A stretch of DNA of 43,526 nucleotides from DAORIO01 sp964384645 (GCA_964384645.1 CAYLKL010000007.1:1-43526), one strand, 5' to 3'; shown: positions 1 to 7,993, numbered from the stretch's first letter. Translations and numbers: made by a program. Notes: generated from the letters alone by a model not told the origin.

Positions 1-1322
1 AATATTTATTGGAACGAGGCCTAACAAAAGAAACAATTAAAGAATTTAGATTAGGGTTTGCGATAAATTCTTGGGACGGAGTCTTAAAAGTTCTACGTGA
101 AAAAGGTTATAAAGACGAAGACATTATTGCTTCTGGTGTAGTGGCAAAAACAGAAAGAGGTTTGATCGATAGATTTCGGGCAAGGATAATTTTTCCGCTT
201 ATAGATATTTCAGGTTCTGTTGTTGGTTTTTCTTCAAGAATTTTTCCTGCTGATAGAGAAGGACCTAAATATGTTAATTCTCCAGAAACTTTAGTTTTTC
301 ATAAATCAAAGTTTTTGTATGGACTTAATTTTGCTCGTCAGGAAATCTTAAAAAAAGGGCAAGTTATTATTGTTGAAGGGCAAATGGATTTAATGATGGC
401 ACACCAAATAGGTGCAAAAAACACAGTTGCTGTATCTGGAACCGCTCTAACTGATAGCCACTTGTCTCTTTTAAAGAGATTTACAAATGAAGTTGTTTAT
501 TCTTTTGATTCAGATGAAGCAGGGAGAAAAGCCGCAATTCGAGCATTTAAGATATCTTTTGAAAATGAATTGCTGCCAAAATCTGTTATATTGGACGAAG
601 GATTAGATCCTGCTGATATGGCAAAAAACGACAAAGATAAACTACTAGAAGCATTTAAGAGTTCAGTTCCGGCTATAGAGTGGATAATAAAAACAAATAA
701 AACCAATCCAAAGTCTCAAAGTTTCTTGAGTGTTATAAAAGAAGAAGTGTTACCCGTTGTTGCAAAAATTCAATCTAATATCGATAAAGACTACGCAATA
801 AAAATGGTTTCAGAAATATTGGGAGTTAGAGAAGAAAGTGTTAGGGATGACCTAGCGAAAGTTAGAGATACTGAATTTCGACAAGTTTATGAGGAAGAGA
901 AAATAATTCCTTATGTAAGCCCTCCAACTATTCAAGAGATTATAATAGACAAGATAATTGGAATCATTTTACTTTTAGTTGAAAAAGATGCAGAATTTGT
1001 AAAAGTTATTAAAGATAAAATTAAAGAGGTGATAAATTTAGATATAGATGACCGCTTAAAAAATTTAGATGAAATTAAAAAAAATGATTTAATTTTTCAA
1101 GCAGAATTTTATGCCGAGAATGAAATAGAGCAGAAAAGATTGATAGAAGAATTGGTTGAGAATCTCGAATTAGATCATCTTACAAAATTATTTAGTGAAA
1201 AGACTATTACATTAAGACAAATTGAAAGGAGTGGAATTGAAACAGGTGAAATATTGAAAGAATTAACCGAGATAACAAACAGGATTAATAACATAAAAAT
1301 TAAAAATTTTAACAAGCAATAA
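1..1322 (+). CDS. dnaG: DNA primase DnaG, 3' part (5' end outside window)
   Basis: Makes RNA primers for DNA replication at the fork, working with the replicative helicase. The reading frame is open from base 3 to the window edge, so the N-terminal zinc-binding domain and the start of the catalytic core are missing. Visible parts are the end of the primase N-terminal core (YLLERGLTKETIKEFRLG), then the TOPRIM domain with its acidic motif VIIVEGQMD and the metal-binding SFDSDEAGRKAA, then a long helical C-terminal region that would hold the helicase-interaction domain. rpoD follows after 4 nt, the classical macromolecular-synthesis order dnaG-rpoD, so the two are probably co-transcribed. Nothing looks broken in the visible part. 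Confidence 0.95.
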   Translation, partial: YLLERGLTKETIKEFRLGFAINSWDGVLKVLREKGYKDEDIIASGVVAKTERGLIDRFRARIIFPLIDISGSVVGFSSRIFPADREGPKYVNSPETLVFHKSKFLYGLNFARQEILKKGQVIIVEGQMDLMMAHQIGAKNTVAVSGTALTDSHLSLLKRFTNEVVYSFDSDEAGRKAAIRAFKISFENELLPKSVILDEGLDPADMAKNDKDKLLEAFKSSVPAIEWIIKTNKTNPKSQSFLSVIKEEVLPVVAKIQSNIDKDYAIKMVSEILGVREESVRDDLAKVRDTEFRQVYEEEKIIPYVSPPTIQEIIIDKIIGIILLLVEKDAEFVKVIKDKIKEVINLDIDDRLKNLDEIKKNDLIFQAEFYAENEIEQKRLIEELVENLELDHLTKLFSEKTITLRQIERSGIETGEILKELTEITNRINNIKIKNFNKQ

Positions 1323-1326
1323 ATTT

Positions 1327-2598
1327 ATGGCAAATAAAAATAAAAAAACTGTAAAGAAGGCAAAACCAAAAGTAAAAAAAGTGGTTAAAAAATTGGTTAA
1401 AAAAGTTTTGAAAAAGAAACCAGCAAAAAAGGCCGTAAAGAAGGTTGTAAAAAGGGCCGTAAAGAAACCTGCTGTTAAAAAAGAAAAAGGTATTAAAAAT
1501 TTAACACCCAACCAAAAGAAAGAACTTGAAATGCTAAAGAGGGCAAATTCTTTGGTTACAAAAGGGAAGAAAAGGGGTTTTATTACGTACGACGAAATTT
1601 TGAAAGAATTGCCGGATATTGAGTCTGATATTTTACTATTGGATGAACTGTACGAAAAATTAGCTTCTGCGGGAGTTGATGTTTTGGAAGGTGGAAATTT
1701 GCTTGATATAGACGCCAACACTAAGGCGTCAGATTTGGGTCTTTCAAGAGATTCGAGTAGTTATGATTCTGTCCAAATGTATCTTAAGGAAATCGGTCAA
1801 TTTTCTTTGATTACTGCCGCTATGGAAAAAGATTTAGCGCGAAGAATTGAAGCTGGAGATCCTGAAGCTAAAAATCTTCTTGTTCGAGCAAACCTTAGAT
1901 TGGTAGTTGCTAATGCTAAAAAATACGCACAAAGAAGTGCTGACCTTACCTTGCTTGATTTGATACAAGAGGGAAATTTGGGATTGTTTAAGGCGGTAGA
2001 AAAGTTTGACTGGAGAAAGGGTTATAAGTTTTCAACTTATGCTACTTGGTGGATCAGACAGTCTATTACCAGAGCACTTGCAGACCAATCAAGAACTATT
2101 CGTATACCTGTTCACATGGTCGAAACTATTTCAAAATATAAACAAGTTGTTAGAAGATTGTCTCAAGAGTTGGGGCGCGATCCGCTTGCTGAAGAAGTCG
2201 CAACTGAAATGGGGTTAGATATTGAAAAAATTAGAACTATCGAAAGTATAAACCAAGACACGATGTCACTAGAGGCACCAATTGGAGATGACTCAGGAGA
2301 CGACAAGTCAACTCGTGGAGAATTTATTCCAGATGATAAGATTTTAAGACCTGACCAAGAATCTTCACGAAGAATTCTTCAAGATCAAATCAAAGCAGTT
2401 CTTGATGAATTGAATCCAAAAGAGAGAAAGATTTTGGAAATGCGTTACGGATTAACCGACGGAATCCAGCATACCCTTGAAGAAGTGGGACAAGAATTTG
2501 GAGTTACAAGAGAGCGTATTCGACAAATTGAAGCCAAGGTTCACGACAAGTTACGAGCACATGAAAGAATCGCAAGATTGAAAAATTATTTTGATTAA
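1327..2598 (+). CDS. rpoD: Primary sigma factor RpoD/SigA with lysine-rich N-terminal tail
   Basis: Housekeeping sigma subunit that directs RNA polymerase to -35/-10 promoters. Residues about 4-54 are a low-complexity tail, roughly half Lys with Ala, Val and Pro (KKPAKKAVKKVVKRAVKKP). This resembles histone H1/AlgP tails and not a normal sigma N-terminus. Residues 59-118 look like region 1.1 (LTPNQKKELEMLKRANSLV). Region 1.2 begins at SYDSVQMYLKEIG. Region 2 is textbook (LLDLIQEGNLGLFKAVEKF, YATWWIRQSITRALADQ), region 3 follows, and region 4 ends with the helix-turn-helix EVGQEFGVTRERIRQIEAK. Like many such proteins it lacks the large non-conserved insertion of E. coli RpoD. The ATG at 1327 has no Shine-Dalgarno and lies 4 nt after dnaG, suggesting coupled expression. 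Family assignment is certain; the role of the tail is unknown. Confidence 0.97.
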   Translation: MANKNKKTVKKAKPKVKKVVKKLVKKVLKKKPAKKAVKKVVKRAVKKPAVKKEKGIKNLTPNQKKELEMLKRANSLVTKGKKRGFITYDEILKELPDIESDILLLDELYEKLASAGVDVLEGGNLLDIDANTKASDLGLSRDSSSYDSVQMYLKEIGQFSLITAAMEKDLARRIEAGDPEAKNLLVRANLRLVVANAKKYAQRSADLTLLDLIQEGNLGLFKAVEKFDWRKGYKFSTYATWWIRQSITRALADQSRTIRIPVHMVETISKYKQVVRRLSQELGRDPLAEEVATEMGLDIEKIRTIESINQDTMSLEAPIGDDSGDDKSTRGEFIPDDKILRPDQESSRRILQDQIKAVLDELNPKERKILEMRYGLTDGIQHTLEEVGQEFGVTRERIRQIEAKVHDKLRAHERIARLKNYFD

Positions 2599-2635
2599 AT
2601 ATAAAAAGCGTCTGAATATCAGACGCTTTTTATAT
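2599..2635 (+). terminator. Rho-independent terminator after rpoD (bidirectional)
   Basis: Perfect hairpin with arms at 2599-2614 and 2620-2635 (core AAAAAGCGTCTG / CAGACGCTTTTT, loop AATAT), flanked by A and T runs. It closes dnaG-rpoD and can also serve the converging thioredoxin-fold gene on the minus strand. Confidence 0.9.
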
Positions 2636-2667
2636 TTGTAAGATTCCAGTATAAATTAGTAATATCT

Positions 2668-3381
2668 TTATTTATTTTTTATTGCGTCTATCTTTTCTAT
2701 AACTTTTGCATAAGATAATGCTCCGTTAATTGTGTCTACAATAACTCCATCTTTTCTTATTACAGCAAACGGCGTGCCCATTTTGTCAGTTAAAGTCTTA
2801 ACTTCTTCAATATCAGCATCAACTTGAGCGCTAATATTTGGATCTAATAAACACTTAGAAAACAAATCTTTATTTAATTCAATACTTTCCGCTATTTCTG
2901 GAAGCATTGCTGGAGGTAGTCCGTCATTTGAAGTTGTAGAGTCAAAAATTGCATCTAAGTACCTCCAGAAAATTATATTTCCACCTTGTTCTTCTGCGCA
3001 TTCTGTTGCCACTGCTTCGTTGTAAGCGTACTTATGTAGACCGCTTAGTGGTAGGTGTTTATATACCCACGCAACTTCACCTTTGTAGTTATCTATAACT
3101 TGGTGCATTGTTTTGTGGAAGTTTTTACAAAACGGACACTCTGTATCTGAATACTCTGTTATTACAATTTGAGCTGTTGGCGAGCCTAGTCTGTGATCAT
3201 TTACAGATGTTTCTGTCGGCTTTACTTCCCATGCGTATGTATATTTTTCAGCAGTGTCTTTTGGAAGAATTTTATCGCTAGTAATACCTGTTGTTGGTAA
3301 TTTGAAAAAAATTGCTACTGCAATAATAATTCCAGCTAAGACTATTGCTTGTGGAATGTTTAATTTTTGGTTTTCTGTCAT
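2668..3381 (-). CDS. DsbA-like thioredoxin-fold oxidoreductase, membrane-anchored
   Basis: Probable thiol-disulfide oxidoreductase acting outside the membrane (BdbD/DsbA type). A single N-terminal membrane segment (residues about 11-27) anchors it. The active-site CxxC is C82-P-F-C85 in EYSDTECPFCKNFH, and the cis-proline loop is MGTPFAVI (P204), both diagnostic of the fold. Two further cysteines (about C128 and C177) lie in the helical insertion, as in some DsbA relatives. The helical insert between the CxxC and the cis-Pro is of normal DsbA size. On the minus strand a TAAAAT box at 3394-3389 lies 7 nt before the ATG, with no clear -35, which suggests a leaderless mRNA. It is divergent from the DUF378-GT2 operon. 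Partner and substrates are not visible. Confidence 0.9.
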   Translation of the reverse strand: MTENQKLNIPQAIVLAGIIIAVAIFFKLPTTGITSDKILPKDTAEKYTYAWEVKPTETSVNDHRLGSPTAQIVITEYSDTECPFCKNFHKTMHQVIDNYKGEVAWVYKHLPLSGLHKYAYNEAVATECAEEQGGNIIFWRYLDAIFDSTTSNDGLPPAMLPEIAESIELNKDLFSKCLLDPNISAQVDADIEEVKTLTDKMGTPFAVIRKDGVIVDTINGALSYAKVIEKIDAIKNK

Positions 3382-3415
3382 ATTTAAAATTTTAACATAT
3401 ATTTAAAAACCACCT

Positions 3416-3444
3416 TTGTCTAATAAGTCTTTTTGTGATAGAAT
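3416..3444 (+). promoter_or_regulatory. Sigma70-type promoter, probably leaderless
   Basis: TTGTCT at 3416-3421, 17-nt spacer, TAGAAT at 3439-3444. The next gene's ATG is at 3452, only 7 nt after the -10 box, so the predicted transcription start coincides with the start codon. Confidence 0.7.
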
Positions 3445-3451
3445 CACCGAG

Positions 3452-3700
3452 ATGTCAAATAATAGTTTAAAAATAAGCCAAAAAATCCTTAAAGAAATAG
3501 CCTTTGCTTTTGTTCTGATTGGGGCCGTAAATTGGGGGCTTATTGGATTATCTGGTGTTATAAAACCTTTCAGAAATTTAAATTTAGTTAATCTTGTATT
3601 TGGAGACTATCCAATGGTTGAGTTTTTTGTATATATTCTTGTTGGAGTTTGTGGTCTATATCTACTTTTAAGTGAAGGGAGAGATTTCGGTAAAAAATAA
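3452..3700 (+). CDS. DUF378 family small membrane protein
   Basis: An 82-residue protein with two membrane segments. The motif VLIGAVNWGLIGL in the first segment and the closing YILVGVCGLYLLLS match the DUF378 family (YuzA-like), whose function is unknown. The frame is open further upstream to a TTG at 3416, but that TTG lies inside the promoter -35 box. The ATG at 3452 is therefore preferred because it lies at the predicted transcription start. The gene ends directly against the ATG of the glycosyltransferase at 3701, so the two are probably one operon with the following thioredoxin-like gene. Confidence 0.85.
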   Translation: MSNNSLKISQKILKEIAFAFVLIGAVNWGLIGLSGVIKPFRNLNLVNLVFGDYPMVEFFVYILVGVCGLYLLLSEGRDFGKK

Positions 3701-4945
3701 ATGAAAAATTCGTTACAGATTTTTGTGTACGCGGTTACTTTTCTGTCTATGTATGTACAGATTTTTTTTCTTGTAACTTTTTTTGAGAAAAGAAAAAAAA
3801 TTGAATACAGAAAAGGTGTTTTAAAATTAGATGAGTATCCGACAGTGTCGGTGGCTGTTCCTTGTTGGAACGAAGAACATACTGTTGAAAAAACAATGTA
3901 CTCGCTTTTGGAATTGGATTATCCAAAAGATAAATTAACTATCATTGCGGTTGACGATGGAAGTTCAGACAACACTTGGCAAGTTTTGCAGAAGTTTAAG
4001 GACTACTCAAATGTAAAATTAATAAAAAAAGAAAATGGCGGTAAACATACTGCAGTAAACTATGCAATTGAAAATTCTAACGCAGAGTTTGTTTCTTGTT
4101 TAGATGCTGACTCTTATGTAGATCCACAAGCACTGAAAAGAATAATAACTTATTTTCAAAGGGACCCAAAAACTATGGCGGTTGCTCCTGCTATTTTAAT
4201 TGATAAACCAAAGACATCAATACAAATTATCCAAAAAATAGAATACGAATGGGCTGTTTTCTTGAAGAAAATGCTTGCTTTGGTTGGGGGTATTTACGTT
4301 ACCCCTGGGCCATTTTCAGTTTTTAGAAGAAGGGTTTTCACAGACTTGGGCCTTTTCAGAAAAGCTCACAATACCGAAGATATGGAAATTGCTTTTAGAA
4401 TGCAAAAAAATCACTATAAGATCGATCAGTGTAATGACGCTTTTGTGTATACAACAGGCCCAAAAAGCGTTATAGCGCTCTATAAACAGCGGTTAAGGTG
4501 GATTTATGGGTTTATAATGAATACCATAGATTATAGGGGAATCCTTCTTAAAAAGGAGTATGGAACCTTTTCTCTTTTGGCGGTTCCAGCTGGGTTCGTT
4601 TCTATTGTGGCAGTACCTCTACTATTGGGTTTATTTTTGTATAAAATAATAAACAAAATAATAATTTACGTGGCAAAGGTTAGAGCTGTTGGTTTTGATT
4701 TTTCTTTTGGTATGCCAAACTTCGATTCTTTCTTTATAAGTTCGAATGCATATTTATTTATTGGGTTAATTTTGTATCTTTTTGTCATGACGTCAATTGT
4801 TATCGGTAAAAGAATGGCCACAGGAAAGTATCGTTTTGATATAAGAATAATCTATTTTATGGTTACATTTAGTTTAATAGCCCCATTTTGGGTCTTAAGG
4901 GCGCTATTTAATGCAGTATTTGCAAAAAAGACCGCTTGGAGGTAA
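3701..4945 (+). CDS. Family 2 glycosyltransferase, processive membrane type
   Basis: Membrane-bound GT-A glycosyltransferase resembling hyaluronan/chitin/poly-GlcNAc synthases. It likely polymerises or transfers a sugar from a UDP-sugar at the cytoplasmic face during envelope or exopolysaccharide synthesis. One N-terminal membrane segment (about 5-28) is followed by the catalytic domain: VSVAVPCWNEE at 49-59, the nucleotide-binding VDDGSSD (DDG 85-87), the DxD motif LDADS (135-137), TED (ED 226-227) and the processivity motif QRLRW (263-267). Three or so C-terminal membrane segments follow. All catalytic signatures are present. The substrate cannot be told from sequence. The start codon abuts the stop of the DUF378 gene, which indicates translational coupling. 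Confidence 0.93.
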   Translation: MKNSLQIFVYAVTFLSMYVQIFFLVTFFEKRKKIEYRKGVLKLDEYPTVSVAVPCWNEEHTVEKTMYSLLELDYPKDKLTIIAVDDGSSDNTWQVLQKFKDYSNVKLIKKENGGKHTAVNYAIENSNAEFVSCLDADSYVDPQALKRIITYFQRDPKTMAVAPAILIDKPKTSIQIIQKIEYEWAVFLKKMLALVGGIYVTPGPFSVFRRRVFTDLGLFRKAHNTEDMEIAFRMQKNHYKIDQCNDAFVYTTGPKSVIALYKQRLRWIYGFIMNTIDYRGILLKKEYGTFSLLAVPAGFVSIVAVPLLLGLFLYKIINKIIIYVAKVRAVGFDFSFGMPNFDSFFISSNAYLFIGLILYLFVMTSIVIGKRMATGKYRFDIRIIYFMVTFSLIAPFWVLRALFNAVFAKKTAWR

Positions 4946-4955
4946 AGTTTACTTT

Positions 4956-5675
4956 ATGAATACAGAAGAAAAAAATGATTGGAAAAAATACCTTATAGTC
5001 TTTTTTATAACACTTTTTGTGTTTGTCACAGCTTTTTATGTTTCTGGAAATATGAACGAAAAAAAGCTTGAAGAGATTAGGAGTATAGAGGATACAATTT
5101 CTATCGATATTTTGTCACTAGAAACTCAATTTGACCTATTTGAAGAGCTTTCTTGTGAAAGTATAACTGACTCAATCTTGTCAAAAGAACTAAACGAACT
5201 TGCTACTAAAATTGAATATGGAGAAAAGAATTTTGATAGTTTGGGAGATGAATTATTTACGTTAAAAAAGTATTATTCACTTCTTCAGATTAAAGATTTT
5301 CTTTTGATGCAAAAAGCCTCTGAAAGATGTAATTTAAATATTGAGTCAATTATTTATTTCTATGGAAGGGAGGACTGTAAGGATTGCCAGAAGCAAGGTT
5401 ACGTTTTGACGGATATTAGACAAGACTATCCAGAACTTCGAGTTTATTCTCTAGATTACTTTTTAGATTTATCTGCTATTGAAGCATTGAAATCTATTTA
5501 TAAAGTTGATGAAAATTTGCCAGCCTTGATTATAAACGGAAAGACTTATAAAGGTTTTAAATCACGAGAAGAAATAGAGAAGATAATCCCAGAACTAATA
5601 AAGATAAAGGAAAAGAGGGAAGCCGAGGCTAAGTTGGAAGCAAAGAAGGCACAAGAGGAGGAAAACAAAGAATAA
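4956..5675 (+). CDS. Membrane-anchored protein with C-terminal thioredoxin-like domain
   Basis: 239 residues if started at the ATG at 4956. An earlier ATG at 4911 would overlap the glycosyltransferase by 35 nt, and the one at 4956 has a rare good Shine-Dalgarno (GGAGGT at 4938-4943). One N-terminal membrane segment (about 11-30) is followed by a helical stretch of about 95 residues and then a thioredoxin-like domain: IIYFYGRED, C141-K-D-C144, and the cis-Pro loop ENLPALIING (P189). The C-terminus is a charged, Glu/Lys/Ala-rich helix. It probably acts as an extracytoplasmic thiol-disulfide exchange or sensor protein. It is the second thioredoxin-fold membrane protein within 3 kb, so this area may concern disulfide handling. 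Specific function unknown. Confidence 0.8.
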   Translation: MNTEEKNDWKKYLIVFFITLFVFVTAFYVSGNMNEKKLEEIRSIEDTISIDILSLETQFDLFEELSCESITDSILSKELNELATKIEYGEKNFDSLGDELFTLKKYYSLLQIKDFLLMQKASERCNLNIESIIYFYGREDCKDCQKQGYVLTDIRQDYPELRVYSLDYFLDLSAIEALKSIYKVDENLPALIINGKTYKGFKSREEIEKIIPELIKIKEKREAEAKLEAKKAQEEENKE

Positions 5676-5680
5676 GAACA

Positions 5681-5717
5681 ATAAAAAAAGCCCCGTTTGA
5701 AACGGGGCTTTTTTTAT
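5681..5717 (+). terminator. Bidirectional rho-independent terminator
   Basis: Hairpin AAAAAAAGCCCCG / CGGGGCTTTTTTT around 5683-5716 with loop TTTGAAA. It ends the glycosyltransferase operon on the plus strand and the tRNA-Thr transcript on the minus strand. Confidence 0.9.
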
Positions 5718-5718
5718 T

Positions 5719-5794
5719 TGGAGCCGGAAGAGGGGTTCGAACCCACGACCTACGGTTTACAAAACCGTTGCTCTACCAACTGAGCTATTCCGGC
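5719..5794 (-). tRNA. tRNA-Thr (anticodon UGU)
   Basis: Full cloverleaf on the minus strand. The acceptor stem is GCCGGAA / TTCCGGC, the D-arm is GCTCAGTTGGTAGAGC, the anticodon stem ACGGT/ACCGT encloses loop TTTGTAA (anticodon TGT), and the T-arm GTGGG TTCGAAC CC is normal. Discriminator is T and CCA is encoded (5719-5721), unlike the two tRNA-Ala genes in this window. Confidence 0.95.
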
Positions 5795-5844
5795 ATCTTT
5801 GGAATATGTGTTTCAAGATAACTTTTATCTCGTGTCTTTTGATA

Positions 5845-5868
5845 TCTACCAAGACAGCATATTCCGGC
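5845..5868 (-). repeat. Degenerate 5' fragment of tRNA-Thr
   Basis: On the minus strand, 51 nt upstream of the tRNA-Thr gene, GCCGGAATA (5868-5860) and TTGGTAGA (5852-5845) repeat the first 9 nt and part of the D-arm of that tRNA with altered spacing. It reads as a partial tRNA remnant; chance similarity cannot be excluded for so short a match. Confidence 0.4.
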
Positions 5869-5937
5869 GATAGGACAATATTAACCGAAAAAATTAATTT
5901 GTCCAATTTGTCTTTTGATTTAAAACTTTACAACTTT

Positions 5938-6315
5938 TTACTCGTCCTTTTGCTTTATTCTTTCACGCATCTTTTTCATTTTATGTTTGTAGTCAGAAAC
6001 TGTGGTTAAAAATGTCGAGACTGCGCCATTTCCATTTCCTTCAGGTCTAGATGCGAGTTTATCTTTTATGTATTTATTTGTTCTGTGTGTTAAGACTACC
6101 CAAGTTTTTAATATTGTTATGATTGATTTGTGAGTGTTTAGTCTGAATACTTCCCAAACATGACTCGTAATATCAGCCACTTTTTCTCGAGAAACAAGTG
6201 TCTTGTCGTTTATCTCTTCACCAACAAGTCCATGTTTTCTAACAAAAGCAACTTCTCTTTGTAATAACACAGAGAGACCAATAAGACCTATTAAAAATAT
6301 TATTATCCAAATCAT
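5938..6315 (-). CDS. Hypothetical single-pass membrane protein, third gene of rpsB-tsf operon
   Basis: 125 residues. One N-terminal membrane helix (about 2-18, IWIIIFLIGLIGLSVLL) is followed by a soluble, basic region ending in a Lys/Arg/Glu-rich helix (HKMKKMRERIKQKDE). I do not recognise a family. It begins 8 nt after the tsf stop codon on the same strand, so it is likely co-transcribed with rpsB and tsf and may be translated with them. No signal cleavage site or catalytic motif is visible. It could be a membrane-tethered accessory protein; its position in a ribosomal operon does not by itself define a role. Confidence 0.7.
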   Translation of the reverse strand: MIWIIIFLIGLIGLSVLLQREVAFVRKHGLVGEEINDKTLVSREKVADITSHVWEVFRLNTHKSIITILKTWVVLTHRTNKYIKDKLASRPEGNGNGAVSTFLTTVSDYKHKMKKMRERIKQKDE

Positions 6316-6323
6316 TTTATTAA

Positions 6324-7097
6324 CTAAATTGAAACACTTTGAGTACTCTTTATTTTAGCATTTTTACTTTCCAAAAGTTTTCCAACGGTGATGTTTTGAT
6401 CCTTAATGAAAGATTGCTCTGTAAGAACTTTTTCTTTAAAGTATCCGGCTACTTTACCAATCAACATTTTTTCTTGGATATCAGCAGGCTTTGAAGAGTC
6501 CACTTCTTCTTTCATAAGGGCAGTTACTGCTTCTTTTGTTTCTGCAGGGATTTCATCAAGGGTTGTAAATTCAGGTCGCATGGCTGTTATGTGCATTGCG
6601 ATATCTTTGGAAAGATTCACATCTCCGCCGTCTAATATTGCAATTGTTCCTTTTTTACCGTCATGAATATAAACTCCGATATTTCCAGAACTTTTTTCCA
6701 AGATTTCAATTTTTCCAAGTTTAATGTTTTCTCCGATCTTTTGAACAACAAAATCAATTTCTTCTTTTGAAACTTCGTTTGCTTTTTCAGCTCCATCTTG
6801 TAGGGCAATTGTAGCTAATTTTTTACCAAGAGCTTGAAAGTCTGCATTTTTAGAAACGAAATCAGTTTCGCATTGTAAAGTTACAATAGTGATTTTTTCA
6901 GCAGTTTCTTCTACTGTTATAAAGCCATCTTTTACTTCTCGATCAGTTTTTTTGGCAGCAACTTCTGTTGATCGTTTCTTTAGTATCAATAAAGCTTTTT
7001 CTCTGTCTCCACCTGAAGCTTCTAACGCTTTCTTGCATTCCATTATTGAAATGCCTGTTTCTTCTCTTAATGACTTAACTTCTTCTGCACTTATCAT
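6324..7097 (-). CDS. tsf: Elongation factor Ts
   Basis: Guanine-nucleotide exchange factor that reloads EF-Tu with GTP during translation elongation. The N-terminal UBA-like domain is clear (EVKSLREETGISIMECKKAL, residues 6-25), followed by the signature TDFVSKN (78-84) that inserts at the EF-Tu Mg site. The core domain follows, ending with the coiled part (MLIGKVAGYFKEKVLTEQSF). 257 residues is close to the usual 270-290. The gene lies 44 nt downstream of rpsB in the near-universal rpsB-tsf order, with a terminator-like hairpin between them. It uses a TAG stop. Confidence 0.97.
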   Translation of the reverse strand: MISAEEVKSLREETGISIMECKKALEASGGDREKALLILKKRSTEVAAKKTDREVKDGFITVEETAEKITIVTLQCETDFVSKNADFQALGKKLATIALQDGAEKANEVSKEEIDFVVQKIGENIKLGKIEILEKSSGNIGVYIHDGKKGTIAILDGGDVNLSKDIAMHITAMRPEFTTLDEIPAETKEAVTALMKEEVDSSKPADIQEKMLIGKVAGYFKEKVLTEQSFIKDQNITVGKLLESKNAKIKSTQSVSI

Positions 7098-7114
7098 AAA
7101 TTTTATATTTTTTT

Positions 7115-7144
7115 TAAAAACCTGCCCGACTAGTTGGCGGTTTA
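7115..7144 (-). terminator. Possible attenuator hairpin between rpsB and tsf
   Basis: Reading the minus strand, AAACCGCC (7144-7137, which includes the rpsB stop) can pair with GGCAGGTTT followed by a short T run. The stem has one bulged A and is modest, so partial termination between rpsB and tsf is plausible but weakly supported. Confidence 0.35.
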
Positions 7145-7825
7145 TTTATTAAACAACATTGATAATATTAAACTCACACTTGAAATTGATGAATCGTTCG
7201 CAAGGATAGGGTAGTCTATACCGAGTATGTTTGTGTCTGTATTTGTTATTGCAACAACTGGAATATTCATTTTCTTAGCTTCTTTCTTTGCAATATCTTC
7301 ATATTTTGCGTCTATTAGGAAAACTGCGTCTGGCATTTCTGTTATTCCAACAAGTCCACCAAATGTTTCGTTAAGCTTTTCAGCTTCTTTTTCCATCATA
7401 CCTCTTTCTTTTTTAGTGTACTTGTTTATATCTCCAGTTTCTTTACTCTTTCTGATTTCTTCAAGTCTGTTCAATCTCTTTCTGATTTCAGGCATGTTTG
7501 TAAGAGTTCCTCCAACCCATCGGTAAGCCATACTGAAATTTGTAGTTTGGTCAGCAAATTTTGAAGTGATATCTCTAACTTCTGGTTTTGATCCAACAAA
7601 AAGGATTTTCCCACCATTAGCCTTTATAGAATCCAAGAATGCTTTTGCCTTTTCGATATCAGCAATTGTTCCGTTGGCGTTTATAATATCTGTTCTATTT
7701 TTTGTAACTAAAATACGCCCTTTGATTGAAGGGTGTCGTCTTGTTCTGGTTAGTCCAAAGTGGGCTCCAGCATTTAGTAATTCTTGGATTCTAGGATCCA
7801 ACTGTTCTGTTTTTTCTGTACTCAT
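7142..7825 (-). CDS. rpsB: 30S ribosomal protein S2
   Basis: Small-subunit ribosomal protein that bridges head and body near S1 and the mRNA exit. It begins LLNAGAHFGLTRTRRHPSIK, a standard S2 start. It contains ILFVGSKPEVRD, the coiled-coil region with many Lys/Glu (EIRKSKETGDINKYTKKERG), and ends in the conserved GLVGITEMPDAVFLIDAKYE, IPVVAITNTDTN and IDYPILANDSSISSVSLIL. 227 residues is at the short end for S2. First gene of the rpsB-tsf operon, with a consensus-like promoter and a structured leader of about 120 nt upstream. Confidence 0.97.
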   Translation of the reverse strand: MSTEKTEQLDPRIQELLNAGAHFGLTRTRRHPSIKGRILVTKNRTDIINANGTIADIEKAKAFLDSIKANGGKILFVGSKPEVRDITSKFADQTTNFSMAYRWVGGTLTNMPEIRKRLNRLEEIRKSKETGDINKYTKKERGMMEKEAEKLNETFGGLVGITEMPDAVFLIDAKYEDIAKKEAKKMNIPVVAITNTDTNILGIDYPILANDSSISSVSLILSMLFNK

Positions 7826-7948
7826 AAATTAACAGGAAAGTTCGACAATCTGGTGTCCGCAGTCGCGAGAGCTTCCTTATCTCATTTATTAATTTAAATA
7901 ATTGAACACTTTTGCCTTATTTGGGAAATAAAAATCCCCAAATGGGAT
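7826..7948 (-). promoter_or_regulatory. Structured rpsB leader, candidate autoregulatory element
   Basis: About 120 nt of leader RNA is predicted between the rpsB promoter and its ATG, long for this compact genome. The promoter-proximal part can form ATCCC/GGGAT followed by a T run (terminator-like). The gene-proximal part is GC-richer than its surroundings and can form AGGAAG / CTTTCCT enclosing CGAC / GTCG. Ribosomal-protein operons are often controlled by such leaders binding their own product; that S2 binds here is inference only. Confidence 0.45.
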
Positions 7949-7954
7949 AGGAAT

Positions 7955-7983
7955 AGAATAGCATAAAGATGGGGAGGTGGCAA
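7955..7983 (-). promoter_or_regulatory. rpsB promoter
   Basis: On the minus strand TTGCCA (7983-7978), 17-nt spacer, TATTCT (7960-7955) preceded by TGC, giving an extended -10. It lies back to back with the promoter of the orphan gene at 8093. Confidence 0.75.
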
Positions 7984-7993
7984 GACATATTTA

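Noticed and set aside
1263..1721. 152-codon frame antisense to rpoD
   Set aside because: It is a reflection of the lysine-rich coding strand (Lys AAA/AAG giving Phe TTT/CTT) and has no start signals.
3416..3451. Earlier TTG start for the DUF378 gene
   Set aside because: The TTG is the promoter -35 box itself and the extra residues do not belong to the family.
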